From Alphaproteobacteria bacterium (GTDB lineage Bacteria; Pseudomonadota; Alphaproteobacteria; JANSWW01): a DNA stretch of 64,000 bases. Shown in pieces: positions 25,719-35,417 of this stretch; the first letter of the stretch is position 1, and each line of letters begins with the position of its first letter. The notes under the pieces are model-generated. The model did not search any database and had not been told where the DNA came from. It saw only the letters and a list, made by a program, of their open reading frames with translations. The DNA lies in contig JANSWW010000010.1 of assembly GCA_024743275.1 (NCBI GenBank), positions 81,728 to 145,727 of the forward strand, read 5' to 3'. The translations under genes and the position numbers were made by a program.

Positions 25719-27485
25719 ATGCTCTCCCGCCCGCTGGCCCTGATCATTCTCATCGCAGGTATTCTTGCCACTGGTCCGCCCGCAAAGGCTGACATGGAGG
25801 TCGAAGTCAAACTGTCCGGTTTGCCGTCGAAAGACCTCGAGGCACTGGCCGAGGAAAGCCTCTTGCTCATGCGCGATGACGAGCCGGTCGATGATCGGAT
25901 CGCGGTCGAGCGGCTGGCTGCCCTCGACCGTGGCATGCTCCGGAAATTGCTGGAGTCGCGCGCCTATTATGGTGCCGACATATCGGTCACCACCACGTTC
26001 AGCGAAAACGCAGCGGTGCTGGCGTTCGATGTCTCGCCGGGCAACCCATACCTCCTTGCCGATATCTCTTTCGATTATGGCGCGAACACCGACGACCGGC
26101 TGCCCTATGACATTGAGGCGTTCGATCTCTATTCCGGCATGACGGCCAAGGCGGCTCCCCTCAAGGAGCTGTCGGGTCGCCTCGTCCGTCGGCTGCAAGA
26201 ACTCGGATATCCGGAAGCCAGAATTGTCCGGACGCGGTTTATCTCCAACGCGGACATCGAAACCATCGATGGTGAGTTGGCGATCGAGACCGGTCCGCTT
26301 GTCACGCTCGGGTCCTTACGGTTCGAGGGCCTGGAGCGGGTAAACGAAGGCTACCTTCGGCGGCTTGTTTCCTGGCAACCGGGGGGGCTCTACGACCCCG
26401 CCCGGCTGACACGGGTGCGCCGTGCCCTGTCCGCGACGGGACTTTTCAAAACGATCGTTGTCGACCTGCACCCAGAAGGCGCACCCGGAGCCGACACACC
26501 GGTTCTGGTCCGACTTGAGGAACGGCCCCATAGGGCCCTGTCGGCGGGCCTTTCCTACTCAACGGACGAGGGTGTTTCGGCACATGCCGCATGGCGGCAC
26601 CGCAATTTCGGCGGTGAAGGAGAAGTCCTTACGACCGAGGTCGAGGGCGGCGGCCGCCGGCAGGAGGCGAGTGCGGAGTACCGGGTTCCGAATTTTCGGA
26701 GCATCGGCCAAACGCTGACCGCTGAGTCCATTCTTTCCAGGGAGGACGACGACGCCTTCGAGGAGATCGGGATCGAGAACATCTTGGTTCTGTCATGGCC
26801 CGTAGCGGAGACGTTGACCCTGACGCTCGGCCCGACCCTGACCATCTCCCAAGTGGACGATGGACGTACGTCCGATCTCTTTACCCTGCTCGGCCTTGTC
26901 GGGTCCGCACGCTACGACAGCACCGACGATCTGCTCAATCCGACAAAGGGCGCGAGGGTTGCCTTTCAATCGGCCCCGGCCGGCAGCGTCCTGGGTGAGA
27001 GAGTGGCTTTTTGGAGCAACGACTTCGCCGCCTCCACCTATATCGAACTCCTGCGGGAGGGCCGTCTTGTCTTCGCAACACGGGGCCGGCTCGGATCCAT
27101 CGTGGGCGCTGAACGGGACGATATTCCAGCAACACATCGGCTCTATGCGGGTGGTGGCGGCTCGATCCGCGGCTTCGGATTCCGCGATGTCGGACCGATC
27201 GACCCGGACGGAGATCCCATCGGCGGCCGGTCCGTTATCGAAACCTCGGCCGAGCTTCGGTTCCGCTTCCTCGACGACTACGGCCTTGTCCCGTTCATCG
27301 ACGGCGGTCAGGTTTTCGAGGCGGTGATCCCGGATTTCTCGGGCGAATACCGATGGGCTGCCGGCCTCGGCCTTCGTTACTTTTCGCCGATCGGACCGGT
27401 GAGGCTTGATGTCGGTTTTCCGCTGAACGGTCGGGAAAGCGACGACGATTTCCAACTCTACATCTCCGTCGGGCAGGCCTTCTGA
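25719..27485 (+). CDS. tamA: TamA, outer-membrane translocation and assembly factor, 588 aa
   Basis: An Omp85-superfamily protein. A signal peptide from ATG 25719 (MLSRPLALIILIAGILATGPPAKA) is followed by three POTRA-like domains (to about residue 250; the third contains GSLRFEGLERVNEGYLRR) and a C-terminal 16-strand barrel. The barrel carries the landmark loop YAGGGGSIRGFGFRDVGP and ends in phenylalanine (YISVGQAF). The longer start at TTG 25698 adds seven residues before the signal sequence and is unlikely. TamA with TamB helps insert outer-membrane proteins and supports lipid transport to the outer membrane. Its stop overlaps the tamB start (TGATG). Confidence 0.93.
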   Translation: MLSRPLALIILIAGILATGPPAKADMEVEVKLSGLPSKDLEALAEESLLLMRDDEPVDDRIAVERLAALDRGMLRKLLESRAYYGADISVTTTFSENAAVLAFDVSPGNPYLLADISFDYGANTDDRLPYDIEAFDLYSGMTAKAAPLKELSGRLVRRLQELGYPEARIVRTRFISNADIETIDGELAIETGPLVTLGSLRFEGLERVNEGYLRRLVSWQPGGLYDPARLTRVRRALSATGLFKTIVVDLHPEGAPGADTPVLVRLEERPHRALSAGLSYSTDEGVSAHAAWRHRNFGGEGEVLTTEVEGGGRRQEASAEYRVPNFRSIGQTLTAESILSREDDDAFEEIGIENILVLSWPVAETLTLTLGPTLTISQVDDGRTSDLFTLLGLVGSARYDSTDDLLNPTKGARVAFQSAPAGSVLGERVAFWSNDFAASTYIELLREGRLVFATRGRLGSIVGAERDDIPATHRLYAGGGGSIRGFGFRDVGPIDPDGDPIGGRSVIETSAELRFRFLDDYGLVPFIDGGQVFEAVIPDFSGEYRWAAGLGLRYFSPIGPVRLDVGFPLNGRESDDDFQLYISVGQAF

Positions 27486-30400
27486 TGCGGCGCACCATGA
27501 AGGTCTCCGGGTTTGCCCTGGTGGGGCTTGTTGTCCTGCTGGTTGTCGCGGTCCTGTCCCTCCAGACCCGCTTTGTGGCCGGTCACATCGAGAGGATCGC
27601 GGCCAACTCCGTGCCGGGCTTGGAGGTCTCAGGACTGACTTTCTCATTGACGGGCCGGGTCACGTTGGATCGCATCGCAATGGCCGATGAAGACGGAGTC
27701 TGGATGACGGCGGACGACATTCGTCTCGATTGGCGGTGGCGGCCGCTCGTCAACCGGACCCTAACGATTGATGAGGCAAGTGTCGGCTCGCTCGACATCG
27801 ACCGCCCACCGCTGGACCGGCCCGCCACGGACGCCGGACCCGACCCCGCGCCGGAAGGGGAAAAATCGGCGATCGCGTTTCCCCGGATCGACCTCCCCGT
27901 GGCGATCGACCTTCGACGCTTCGGGACGGATCGGCTGTGGCTCGGCCCGGCGGTCGCAGGCCAGGAAACGCTTCTTAAAATGTCGGGAGCAGCGGAAGCC
28001 AACCGTCAAGGCCGGCTTGATCTCACCCTCGATATCCGGCGTGAGAACGGCGTCGGCGGCGCCCTCAAGGCCGGGGTCTTGGTCGACCCGCGGGACCAGA
28101 CGCTGGACCTTGTTCTTGAAGGGGCCGAGCCACGGGGTGGCATCATCGCCGGGCTGCTCGGTGTGCCCGGCGCCCCACCGACCACCGTGACCCTCGCCGG
28201 AGACGGGACATTGGATGCCTGGTCCGGCACGGTGTCCGCGACGATCGGCACCGACATCGCGACGGATTTGGATCTATCCCTTGCCTTCCGCCCAAGTCTT
28301 GAGGTGACGGTAAAAGGCAATGTCATGCCCGGCCCGCTGGTTCCCGCGGACGCCACCGGATATGTCGGCGAGACGGTCGCCCTCGATCTCGCGGCCGCCC
28401 TCTCGTCCGACAGCGCCATCGATGTCCAGCGGCTGAAGGTCTCGCTCGCCGCCGGTCGGGTGGAGGCGCAAGGCGCCTTGTCCGCCGACGGGACTGTCGC
28501 GGGCCATCTCGAGTTCAGGACGGGGCCGGGGTTGGTGCTGCCGGCCCCCTATGGCGTTGCGGCGGCGTCCCTGACCGCAGCCGTTGACGGGCCGATGGGG
28601 AGCCCATCGATCACCGTCGTGGCCACGGTCACCGATCCGAAGATCCAGGACGCCGGAATCGATCCGCTGCTTGCCGGCACCTCCCGCCTGGAGGCGGTGA
28701 TGAACCCGTCCCTGGCGGCCGGGACAGTCGATATCGAGGACCTGCGCTTCGCCTCGGACTTGATCGAGATGACGGGTGACGGCGCGGCCAACTGGAGGCA
28801 ACCCGGAGGGATGGCCGTTTTGTCGGTTGCCGCCCCCGACCTTCAGCCGTTTTCGGATGTCGCCGGCCTCGCTCTTCAGGGGCGGATGGACGGGTTGATC
28901 GTGCTCGATGTGGCGGAGAACGCCCACACGACCGCGGAGATTACCGTCGAGAACCTGAAAACCGGCCTAGGAGAGGTCGACGCGCTGCTTCCGCCGCGAC
29001 TGTCCCTTTCCCTGTCCGGCGCGGCTCCGACGCATGGCGGTCCGGTCAGGATAGAAGATCTGGCGGTCGATGCCGGACCGATCCTGCTCAACGCGGCCGG
29101 CATCCTGGATCCCGTCGGCGACACCACCGGCGTGATCATCCACATCGATCTGCCCGACTTGGCCGCCTTCGACCCGCTTGCCGGCGGCATCGGCCTTGCG
29201 GGCCAGGGTGGAATCACGGGCGAGATCGATGGCCCCTTGGACGATCCGTCGATATCGGGTCGGGTATCCGCGCAGCGCCTCTCGATCGCCGACAACGACT
29301 TCGAGACCCTGTCGGTCGCGTTGGCCGCCGAGCGGATCCTGAGCCGTCCGAGGGCCGATGTGGATCTTGCCGTCGGTACCCGCTACGGACCGGTCGCGCT
29401 GACCGGTTCCGTCACCTTGGACAAGCGTTCGCTTTCAGTGAGCGATCTCACGCTCCGGCAGGACCGGATCAATGCGGTTTCCGGCACTCTCGCCATCGAC
29501 CTGGACACATTCGTGGCCAGCGGCCGGCTGGCTCTGGATGTACCCGCGTTGGCGTCCCTTTCCGATCTTGCCGGCCAAGACATCGACGGCCGGCTGAGGG
29601 CGACCATCGACTTGTCCGAACGGGCTGCGCGACAGAGCGCCCGGCTACGGTTGAAAGCCGAGGGGCTTGAAGCGTCGGGTGTCGTTGTCCGAAACACGGT
29701 TCTCGACCTCACGGCGTCGGGCTTTACCGCGTCGGATCCAATGACCGCTGCGCTGGACCTGAAGGGCGATATCCAGGGCATCGAGGTCGACGGGGCCCGC
29801 ATCGACCGGTTGGACGTCTCCGCCAACGGCCCGCTTTCGGCGCTCGCGGTGGAATTGGCGGGAAACGGATCCACCGGTGAGCCGTTTGACATCGAGATGG
29901 CGGCTTTGATCGGGGCGATCGACGGCATCACGGGCCGGGTGGACCGCCTTGCCGCACGCTTCGGCGCGGCGACCGCGTCGCTCGACACGCCGGCGCGGTT
30001 TTCACTCGGCCCCGACGGTATGACAGTGGATGTCCCCGGCCTCACGGTGTTGGAGGCCGTCGTCACAGCCGATATGTCGCTTGCCGATACCGTCGAGGGG
30101 ACACTGACGCTGGACGGGCTGGACTTACAGCGGGTGACAGGTCTGTATCCGGATGCCCCGCCCCTCAGAGGCTCGGTCTCCAGCACCTTGACGCTAAGCG
30201 GCGCCGCGACGGACCCGACCCTCTCTCTGCGAACCGCGATCAACGAGGCGGGCGTCGATACAGAAGGCGCCCCGTTGCCGACGTTGACCGGGGACATCGA
30301 GGTCAACACGTCGGCGGGGCGGACCGTCGTGGAAGCGTGGGTTTCGGGCTTTGCCGATGAACCGTTGACGGTTCAGGCCGATGTCCCGGTTTCGGTGGAT

Positions 30401-31708
30401 CTCGCGGCGTTCGCTCCGCGTATCGACACCGGCGCGCCCTTTGCCGGAGAGATCGCCTGGCGAGGCGACGTTGCTCAACTGATGCGATATGTCCCGGTCG
30501 CCGGCATATCCGCCGGCGGTCTAACCGACATAGATATCCGGGCGGCGGGGACTTTCGAAAAACCGGAGGTCTCGGGTGTCTTGGCGCTGAGCGACGGGAC
30601 GGTTTCGAGCACTCTGGCCGGGGTTACGCTCACGCCCGTCACCGCCCTGATCTCGGGCGAAACCGATCGAATCACTCTGGATGTCGCGGCGGCGACCCCG
30701 CGCGACGGGACGCTTGGCCTTAGGGGATACATCGATTTGGCGGCACCCTTGGACCCGACGGTCGCCCTCACACTCACCGCCGAGAACGCCACGCTTGCCA
30801 AGCGCGAAGATGTGACCGCCGCGATCGACGCGGCGATCGCGATCGGCGGCCAGGCCTCCGACATGTCGGTCACGGGAGAGATCAAGCCCCGGGAGATCGC
30901 GATTCGCCTGATCGACGCCCTCCCCCCCTCCGTCACGACGATCGACGTCGTCCGACGCGAGGATCTCGAGACAGCGGTGGCGGAAGAGGAGACGGCGCCG
31001 CCGTCCCGCGTGGCGTTGGATCTGAACATTCCGATCAATGGCCGGGTATTTGTTCGGGGACGCGGACTGGACAGCGAATGGGGCGGGGGGTTCCGTGTCA
31101 CCGGGACGGCGGACGCCCCGGTGCTTTCCGGACAGATCATGCCGATCCGGGGGCAGCTCAATTTCGCCGGACGGGGATTCGACATCACCGAAAGCGTCAT
31201 CCGGTTCGACGGCAAAACCGACCGGCCCACCCTCGCCATCCGGGCGACAACCCAAGCCGAGGACGTCACGGCGATCGTTTCCGTCGCGGGAACGCCGGCC
31301 GATCCCGAGATCGTCTTCTCGTCGGAACCGGAGCTGCCCCGGGACGAAGTGATGGCCCGTATTCTCTTCGGAAAGTCCACGGCGCAGCTCACCCAGGCCG
31401 AAGCGCTGCAGCTTGCCCAAGCGGTGGCGACGGCGACGAGCGGCGAAGCCGGATTTACCGATATGGCGCGCGACGCGCTCGGCCTCGATCAGCTCGGTTT
31501 CGGCGGTGCCGGCGACGGAGGCCTCGGCACCATCGAGGCGGGCCGGAACGTCGCCGAGGGCGTCTATGTGGGCATCGAACAGGGCGCATCCGCCGCCTCG
31601 ACCCGGGTCAAAGTCGAGGTCGACGTGACGGACCGTATCAAGGTGGAGACCGAAGTCGGCGGCACCGCCGAGAGCCGGGTCGGCGTCACCTACGAGTTCG
31701 ATTACTGA
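27485..31708 (+). CDS. tamB: TamB, inner-membrane-anchored AsmA-like protein, 1407 aa
   Basis: One N-terminal membrane anchor (about 5-27, VSGFALVGLVVLLVVAVLSL) is followed by a very long, repetitive beta-strand region typical of the AsmA/VPS13-like groove that shuttles phospholipids. The C-terminal DUF490 domain spans about 1050-1407, with LNFAGRGFDITESVIRFDG and the final RVGVTYEFDY mimicking an outer-membrane strand. Length is in the family range (1250-1500). It is coupled to tamA by a 1-bp overlap. Confidence 0.94.
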   Translation: MRRTMKVSGFALVGLVVLLVVAVLSLQTRFVAGHIERIAANSVPGLEVSGLTFSLTGRVTLDRIAMADEDGVWMTADDIRLDWRWRPLVNRTLTIDEASVGSLDIDRPPLDRPATDAGPDPAPEGEKSAIAFPRIDLPVAIDLRRFGTDRLWLGPAVAGQETLLKMSGAAEANRQGRLDLTLDIRRENGVGGALKAGVLVDPRDQTLDLVLEGAEPRGGIIAGLLGVPGAPPTTVTLAGDGTLDAWSGTVSATIGTDIATDLDLSLAFRPSLEVTVKGNVMPGPLVPADATGYVGETVALDLAAALSSDSAIDVQRLKVSLAAGRVEAQGALSADGTVAGHLEFRTGPGLVLPAPYGVAAASLTAAVDGPMGSPSITVVATVTDPKIQDAGIDPLLAGTSRLEAVMNPSLAAGTVDIEDLRFASDLIEMTGDGAANWRQPGGMAVLSVAAPDLQPFSDVAGLALQGRMDGLIVLDVAENAHTTAEITVENLKTGLGEVDALLPPRLSLSLSGAAPTHGGPVRIEDLAVDAGPILLNAAGILDPVGDTTGVIIHIDLPDLAAFDPLAGGIGLAGQGGITGEIDGPLDDPSISGRVSAQRLSIADNDFETLSVALAAERILSRPRADVDLAVGTRYGPVALTGSVTLDKRSLSVSDLTLRQDRINAVSGTLAIDLDTFVASGRLALDVPALASLSDLAGQDIDGRLRATIDLSERAARQSARLRLKAEGLEASGVVVRNTVLDLTASGFTASDPMTAALDLKGDIQGIEVDGARIDRLDVSANGPLSALAVELAGNGSTGEPFDIEMAALIGAIDGITGRVDRLAARFGAATASLDTPARFSLGPDGMTVDVPGLTVLEAVVTADMSLADTVEGTLTLDGLDLQRVTGLYPDAPPLRGSVSSTLTLSGAATDPTLSLRTAINEAGVDTEGAPLPTLTGDIEVNTSAGRTVVEAWVSGFADEPLTVQADVPVSVDLAAFAPRIDTGAPFAGEIAWRGDVAQLMRYVPVAGISAGGLTDIDIRAAGTFEKPEVSGVLALSDGTVSSTLAGVTLTPVTALISGETDRITLDVAAATPRDGTLGLRGYIDLAAPLDPTVALTLTAENATLAKREDVTAAIDAAIAIGGQASDMSVTGEIKPREIAIRLIDALPPSVTTIDVVRREDLETAVAEEETAPPSRVALDLNIPINGRVFVRGRGLDSEWGGGFRVTGTADAPVLSGQIMPIRGQLNFAGRGFDITESVIRFDGKTDRPTLAIRATTQAEDVTAIVSVAGTPADPEIVFSSEPELPRDEVMARILFGKSTAQLTQAEALQLAQAVATATSGEAGFTDMARDALGLDQLGFGGAGDGGLGTIEAGRNVAEGVYVGIEQGASAASTRVKVEVDVTDRIKVETEVGGTAESRVGVTYEFDY

Positions 31709-31769
31709 ACAATCGAAAAGACCGCGGTCGCACTGACCCTATCGGCTGAAGTCCGATGACGGCCGATTT

Positions 31770-31799
31770 ACCCCTGCCTCCGGGACCCCTGCCTCCGGG
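31770..31799. repeat. 15-bp tandem duplication after tamB
   Basis: ACCCCTGCCTCCGGG occurs twice in direct succession (31770-31784 and 31785-31799), between the tamB stop and the tRNA gene. Confidence 0.85.
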
Positions 31800-31816
31800 C
31801 TGGACCCTTGAAAAAT

Positions 31817-31892
<76 letters not shown>

Positions 31893-31938
31893 ACCGGGAA
31901 CGCCGGGCGGGCGTTGGCCCCGCTGGCGTGAAGCCGGG

Positions 31939-31967
31939 GATATAGAAGGTCGTCCCTCCGCTGTCAA
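31939..31967 (-). promoter_or_regulatory. sigma70 promoter of tRNA-Ala
   Basis: On the minus strand, TTGACA (31967-31962), a 17-bp spacer, then TATATC (31944-31939), 47 bp before the tRNA. The -35 box lies in the first copy of a 14-bp tandem duplication. Confidence 0.7.
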
Positions 31968-31987
31968 CCGGCCGCTATCAACCGGCC
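31960..31987. repeat. 14-bp tandem duplication covering the tRNA promoter -35
   Basis: GCTGTCAACCGGCC and GCTATCAACCGGCC follow each other directly, differing by one base. One copy supplies the TTGACA of the tRNA-Ala promoter. Confidence 0.8.
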
Positions 31988-32199
31988 CTTTCCGGCCTTT
32001 TGGCCCGTTCTGGCCCGATCCGGCCCGATCCGGCCCGGCGAATTCGCCCGTGCGGCGATAAACCGGCGGATGGGCGCGGATGTCCTTTTGCGAAAACGCG
32101 CATCCTCGCTTATATGACGGTGCGCACATCTTCTTTGCCGCCGCCACCCCCGGGCCCATCCGACGGCCACGGGTCCGCCGAAAGGAAAGTCCCGCCTCC

Positions 32200-32490
32200 A
32201 TGATCGCGTTCTTCAATCTGATCGACACCGTCATCTCGCTCTATATCTGGGCCCTGATCATCTCCGCGATCCTGAGCTGGCTGGTCGCGTTCAACGTGAT
32301 CAACACGTCGAACCGCTTCGTCTACATGGTCGGCGACTTCCTCTACCGGGTCACCGAGCCGGCCCTCCGACCGATCCGGAACATCATTCCCAATCTCGGC
32401 GGCATCGATATCTCGCCGGTGATCCTGATCCTGCTGCTGGTCTTCCTGCGCAACTTCATCCGCTACGACATCGCCCCCGGAATGATGTAA
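32200..32490 (+). CDS. yggT: YggT-family integral membrane protein, 96 aa
   Basis: Two hydrophobic helices (about 5-28 and 68-88) flank the family signature: a loop with FLYRVTEPALRPIRNIIPNLGG followed by IDISPVILILLL. YggT proteins are linked to osmotic shock and to cell-division or membrane-protein placement, but the mechanism is unclear. ATG 32200 (MIAFFNLIDTV) is chosen over upstream in-frame starts because the family begins at this helix. The last codons (CCG GAA/C ATG ATG TAA) form the first unit of a five-copy 14-bp repeat. Confidence 0.9.
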   Translation: MIAFFNLIDTVISLYIWALIISAILSWLVAFNVINTSNRFVYMVGDFLYRVTEPALRPIRNIIPNLGGIDISPVILILLLVFLRNFIRYDIAPGMM

Positions 32491-32546
32491 CCGGAATGAT
32501 GTAACCGGAATGATGTAACCGGAATGATGTAACCGGCATGATGTAA
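32477..32546. repeat. five-copy 14-bp tandem repeat at the yggT stop
   Basis: CCGGAATGATGTAA is repeated at 32477, 32491, 32505 and 32519, with a fifth copy at 32533 (CCGGCATGATGTAA). Each copy contains the ATG-ATG-TAA that ends yggT, so the tract copies the end of the gene into its 3' flank. No function is evident. Confidence 0.95.
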
Positions 32547-32725
32547 GGGACCTTTTGCGAGCCGCGCCCCGTCGGGCGGTCACAAGGTCGCATCTGTAGC
32601 AGTGAAGGTCGCTGTCGCCACCCCATGGAAGATCGGGACGGCCAACACTGCGCCCATCGAACGCCCGGCGAGGTCTTCGCGCGCGCCGACCCATCATCCG
32701 ACGAATTTGGGGAGATCGTCACCAC

Positions 32726-33619
32726 ATGGCTGAAGCAACACTGATCGATGGCAAGGCCTTCGCCGTCACCCTGCGCGGCAAGGTCGCCGAGGGCGTGGCC
32801 AAACTGAAGGCCGACCACGGCGTCACACCGGGCCTTGCCGTGGTCCTCGTCGGCGAGGATCCGGCGAGCCAGGTCTATGTCCGCAACAAGGGCAAGCAGA
32901 CCGTGGAAGCGGGCATGGAGAGCTTCGAGCACAAGCTGCCGGCGACGACGAGCCAGGCGGAACTGCTGGCCCTCATCGACAGCCTGAACAAGGACGACAA
33001 GGTTGACGGCATCCTCTGTCAGCTTCCGGTGCCCGACCAGATCGACGGCGACACCATCATCAACGCCATCGCCCCGGAAAAGGATGTCGACGGCTTCCAT
33101 GTGATCAACGCCGGCAAGCTCGCCACCGGCCAACAGGGCCTGGTTCCCTGCACACCGCTCGGCTGCCTGCTGCTGCTCAAGGACCATCTCGGCCCGCTTT
33201 CCGGCAAGTCGGCCGTGGTCATCGGCCGATCCAACATCGTCGGCAAGCCGATGGCCCAGTTGCTCTTGAAGGAGAGCTGCACGGTCACGGTCGCCCATTC
33301 CCGGACCAAGGACCTGCCCGCGGTGGCCCGCGAAGCGGATATCCTGGTCGCCGCGGTCGGCCGGCCGGAAATGGTCACCGGCGACTGGGTGAAGCCCGGC
33401 GCCACGGTCATCGATGTCGGCATCAACCGGGTCGATAATCCGGAGACCGGCAAGACCAAGTTGGTCGGCGATGTCGACTTCGCCTCCGCCGCCCAGGTGG
33501 CCGGCGCGATCACGCCGGTCCCGGGCGGGGTCGGCCCGATGACCATCGCCTGCCTTCTGCGCAATACGCTGGAGGCCGCCTGCCTGCGCCGGGGTATCCC
33601 GACCGACGGGATTCTCTAG
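32726..33619 (+). CDS. folD: FolD, methylenetetrahydrofolate dehydrogenase/cyclohydrolase, 297 aa
   Basis: A cytoplasmic bifunctional enzyme interconverting methylene-, methenyl- and formyl-tetrahydrofolate with NADP. The catalytic lysine K55 is in [17 protein letters not shown], the dinucleotide-binding [18 protein letters not shown] and the closing [13 protein letters not shown] are all canonical. Length is normal. The 180-bp leader after the yggT repeat shows no terminator or riboswitch that I recognise. Confidence 0.96.
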   Translation: MAEATLIDGKAFAVTLRGKVAEGVAKLKADHGVTPGLAVVLVGEDPASQVYVRNKGKQTVEAGMESFEHKLPATTSQAELLALIDSLNKDDKVDGILCQLPVPDQIDGDTIINAIAPEKDVDGFHVINAGKLATGQQGLVPCTPLGCLLLLKDHLGPLSGKSAVVIGRSNIVGKPMAQLLLKESCTVTVAHSRTKDLPAVAREADILVAAVGRPEMVTGDWVKPGATVIDVGINRVDNPETGKTKLVGDVDFASAAQVAGAITPVPGGVGPMTIACLLRNTLEAACLRRGIPTDGIL

Positions 33620-33645
33620 ACGCCGAAGGTCATTGGGCCGGCCTA

Positions 33646-34086
33646 TCACCAGGTCAGGGTCTGGGTGTTCTCCTTGAACAGGGCCTCGCCGGTCAGATTC
33701 GGACTACCGACTTTCAATCGGTCGACCAGATCCGCGTCGGCCACGCCGAAGTGGTTCATGCAGGTCGGGCAGACGAGAATCGTCGCGCCTGAGTCGAGCA
33801 GCACACCCATCGTCTGCTGTTGCCCGAGGAAGTCTGCGGTGTTGGCCTTGCTGGCCGCCAGCACGGCCTTGTCGTTCATGAAGATCGTCAGCGCATGGCC
33901 GCGATTCATCTGATTGCCGCCGAAGTTGAGGGCCATCGTGATCCGGTGGGGGTCATCGCTGCTGAGATTGATGAACAGCGGCTGTTTGGTGGCGGCCCGC
34001 GCCGTGATCGGCGCCATGGCCGAAGCAAAGCCCGCGGTCACGGCGGCGACCATCGCGTTTCGTCGAGATAGGGTCATGGGTTTCAC
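33646..34086 (-). CDS. Tat-exported DsrE-family protein, 146 aa
   Basis: The N-terminus carries a twin-arginine signal (TLSRRNAMVAAVTAGFASAM, cleavage near ARAATK). The mature part has the DsrE/DsrF-like fold: FINLSSDDPHRITMALNFGG, then GVLLDSGATILVCPTCMNHFG, which holds the CPTC cysteine pair in the usual position of the active cysteine. Such periplasmic proteins may carry sulfur or help metal/cofactor handling; the exact role is unknown. ATG 34077 (MTLSRRN) is an alternative start. It is convergent with folD. Confidence 0.85.
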   Translation of the reverse strand: MKPMTLSRRNAMVAAVTAGFASAMAPITARAATKQPLFINLSSDDPHRITMALNFGGNQMNRGHALTIFMNDKAVLAASKANTADFLGQQQTMGVLLDSGATILVCPTCMNHFGVADADLVDRLKVGSPNLTGEALFKENTQTLTW

Positions 34087-34401
34087 GCTCCGATAGAGTT
34101 GCGGTTCTCCTCACGCTATCGGGCGCGTGGTCGCCAACATTGATCTCGGTCAAGAGTTTGGGAAATGCCACATTTCATGCCGCGACGGTGTCGCACCCGC
34201 ATGTGCCGAGGACGTATAAGGGGGACGTGTATGGGGGGGTGTGTATGGGGGACGTGTATGGGCGACGCCATAAGCTTCGCCCCGGACGTTGACCGGGTTG
34301 CCGGAATGGTTGTCAGATAATGCCGATCCAGCACGTGCCGAGGGCACGGTTTCCCTAAACCGGTGCCGAATGCGGTGCCCAAGACTGAATGGAACCAGGC
34401 C
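34087..34401. other. intergenic region before the ureohydrolase gene
   Basis: No gene seen. It contains a G-rich direct repeat with four GTGTATGG units (about 34226-34262). The ureohydrolase promoter must lie within it but was not identified. Confidence 0.5.
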
Positions 34402-35322
34402 ATGGCCGCCTTCAATCCCCCCACGTCTCCGTTCTTCGCCGCCGATCCCGCGCTCGCGGTCGGGGACGCCGATATCGTCCTGTTCGCCGCCCCGCACGGC
34501 ACCCCCTATCGGGAGTTCGACAACAACGCGCTCGCCGGCACGGCGGATGCGCTGCGGGCGGCGCTGTCGGACGAGGCGGATTGGCCCGATCATTGGGATT
34601 TCGACCTCGGAGGGCCCATTCTGGGCACCCCGCGCGCACGCTTCCTGGACGCCGGCAACCTGCCCACCCAGCCGCTGGACGGCCCCGGAAACCGCACCCT
34701 GATCCGCGACGCGACGGCGGAGATCGTGGCCGGCGGCGCACACCCGATCCTGGTCGGGGGCGACGACAGCGTGCCGATCCCCTTCATCGAGGCGTTGGCG
34801 CCCCTCGGCCCGCTCACCATCGTTCAGGTCGATGCCCATATCGACTGGCGGGACGAGCGCCGGGGCGAGCGTTTCGGCTTTTCCAGCACCATGCGCCGCG
34901 CCTCGGAAATGGCGCATGTGGAGCGCATCGTCCAGGTCGGCATCCGCGGCGTCGGCTCCGCCCGGGCCGGAGAGGTCGAGACGGCGCGGGCCTGGGGGGC
35001 CGAGATCGTCACCGCCCGCACCCTGCACCACGAGGGCCTGGAGGCCGTCCTGAAACATATTCCCTACGGCGCCAACTGCTTGATCACCTTCGACTGCGAC
35101 GCGCTGGACCCGTCGATCATGACGGCGGTGGTCGCCCCCACGCCGGGTGGCCTCGGCTATACCCAGGCCATCGACCTGGTCGCGGGTGTCGCCGCCAAGG
35201 GCAGGCTGGCCGCCTTCGACCTGATCGAGTTCATGCCGGACCGGGATGTGGCGGGACTGTCGGCCCTGACGGCGGCCCGCCTGCTGGCCAATGTGGTCGG
35301 CCACATGGCCCGCCAGAGGTAG
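34402..35322 (+). CDS. agmatinase/arginase-family ureohydrolase, 306 aa
   Basis: A binuclear manganese enzyme family hydrolysing guanidino compounds to urea and an amine. Metal motifs: DAHID (144-148) and FDCDALDP (230-237) are canonical, while the first motif reads GGDDS (119-123) with D122 where arginases have the histidine of GGDHS. The early HGTPYREFDN loop is agmatinase/guanidinobutyrase-like. Substrate could be agmatine, guanidinobutyrate or another guanidino acid. GTG 34363 is an alternative, longer start. It converges on an aldehyde dehydrogenase gene, a pairing seen in guanidinobutyrate pathways. Confidence 0.85.
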   Translation: MAAFNPPTSPFFAADPALAVGDADIVLFAAPHGTPYREFDNNALAGTADALRAALSDEADWPDHWDFDLGGPILGTPRARFLDAGNLPTQPLDGPGNRTLIRDATAEIVAGGAHPILVGGDDSVPIPFIEALAPLGPLTIVQVDAHIDWRDERRGERFGFSSTMRRASEMAHVERIVQVGIRGVGSARAGEVETARAWGAEIVTARTLHHEGLEAVLKHIPYGANCLITFDCDALDPSIMTAVVAPTPGGLGYTQAIDLVAGVAAKGRLAAFDLIEFMPDRDVAGLSALTAARLLANVVGHMARQR

Positions 35323-35377
35323 AAACAACCGTTGGATCGTCAGGGGGCGGGGTGTCGATCGACATCGCCGCCCCTAT

Positions 35378-35416
35378 CCTGGAGTACCGGCCTGGAGTAC
35401 CGGCCTGGAGTACCGG
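35378..35416. repeat. 13-bp tandem repeat, three copies, after the ALDH stop
   Basis: CCTGGAGTACCGG occurs three times in succession (35378, 35391, 35404), ending 1 bp from the stop codon of the minus-strand aldehyde dehydrogenase. Confidence 0.9.
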
Positions 35417-35417
35417 C

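Larger units (their letters stand above)
31893..32199. other. intergenic region between tRNA-Ala and yggT
   Basis: About 300 bp without a gene. It holds the minus-strand tRNA promoter, a 14-bp tandem duplication (31960-31987) and a short CGATCCGGCC repeat (about 32015-32036). The yggT promoter should lie near 32090-32170 but is not obvious. Confidence 0.6.

Noticed and set aside
32477..32546. CRISPR-like repeat array
   Set aside because: Units are 14 bp and directly adjacent with no spacers; no cas genes. It is a simple tandem repeat.
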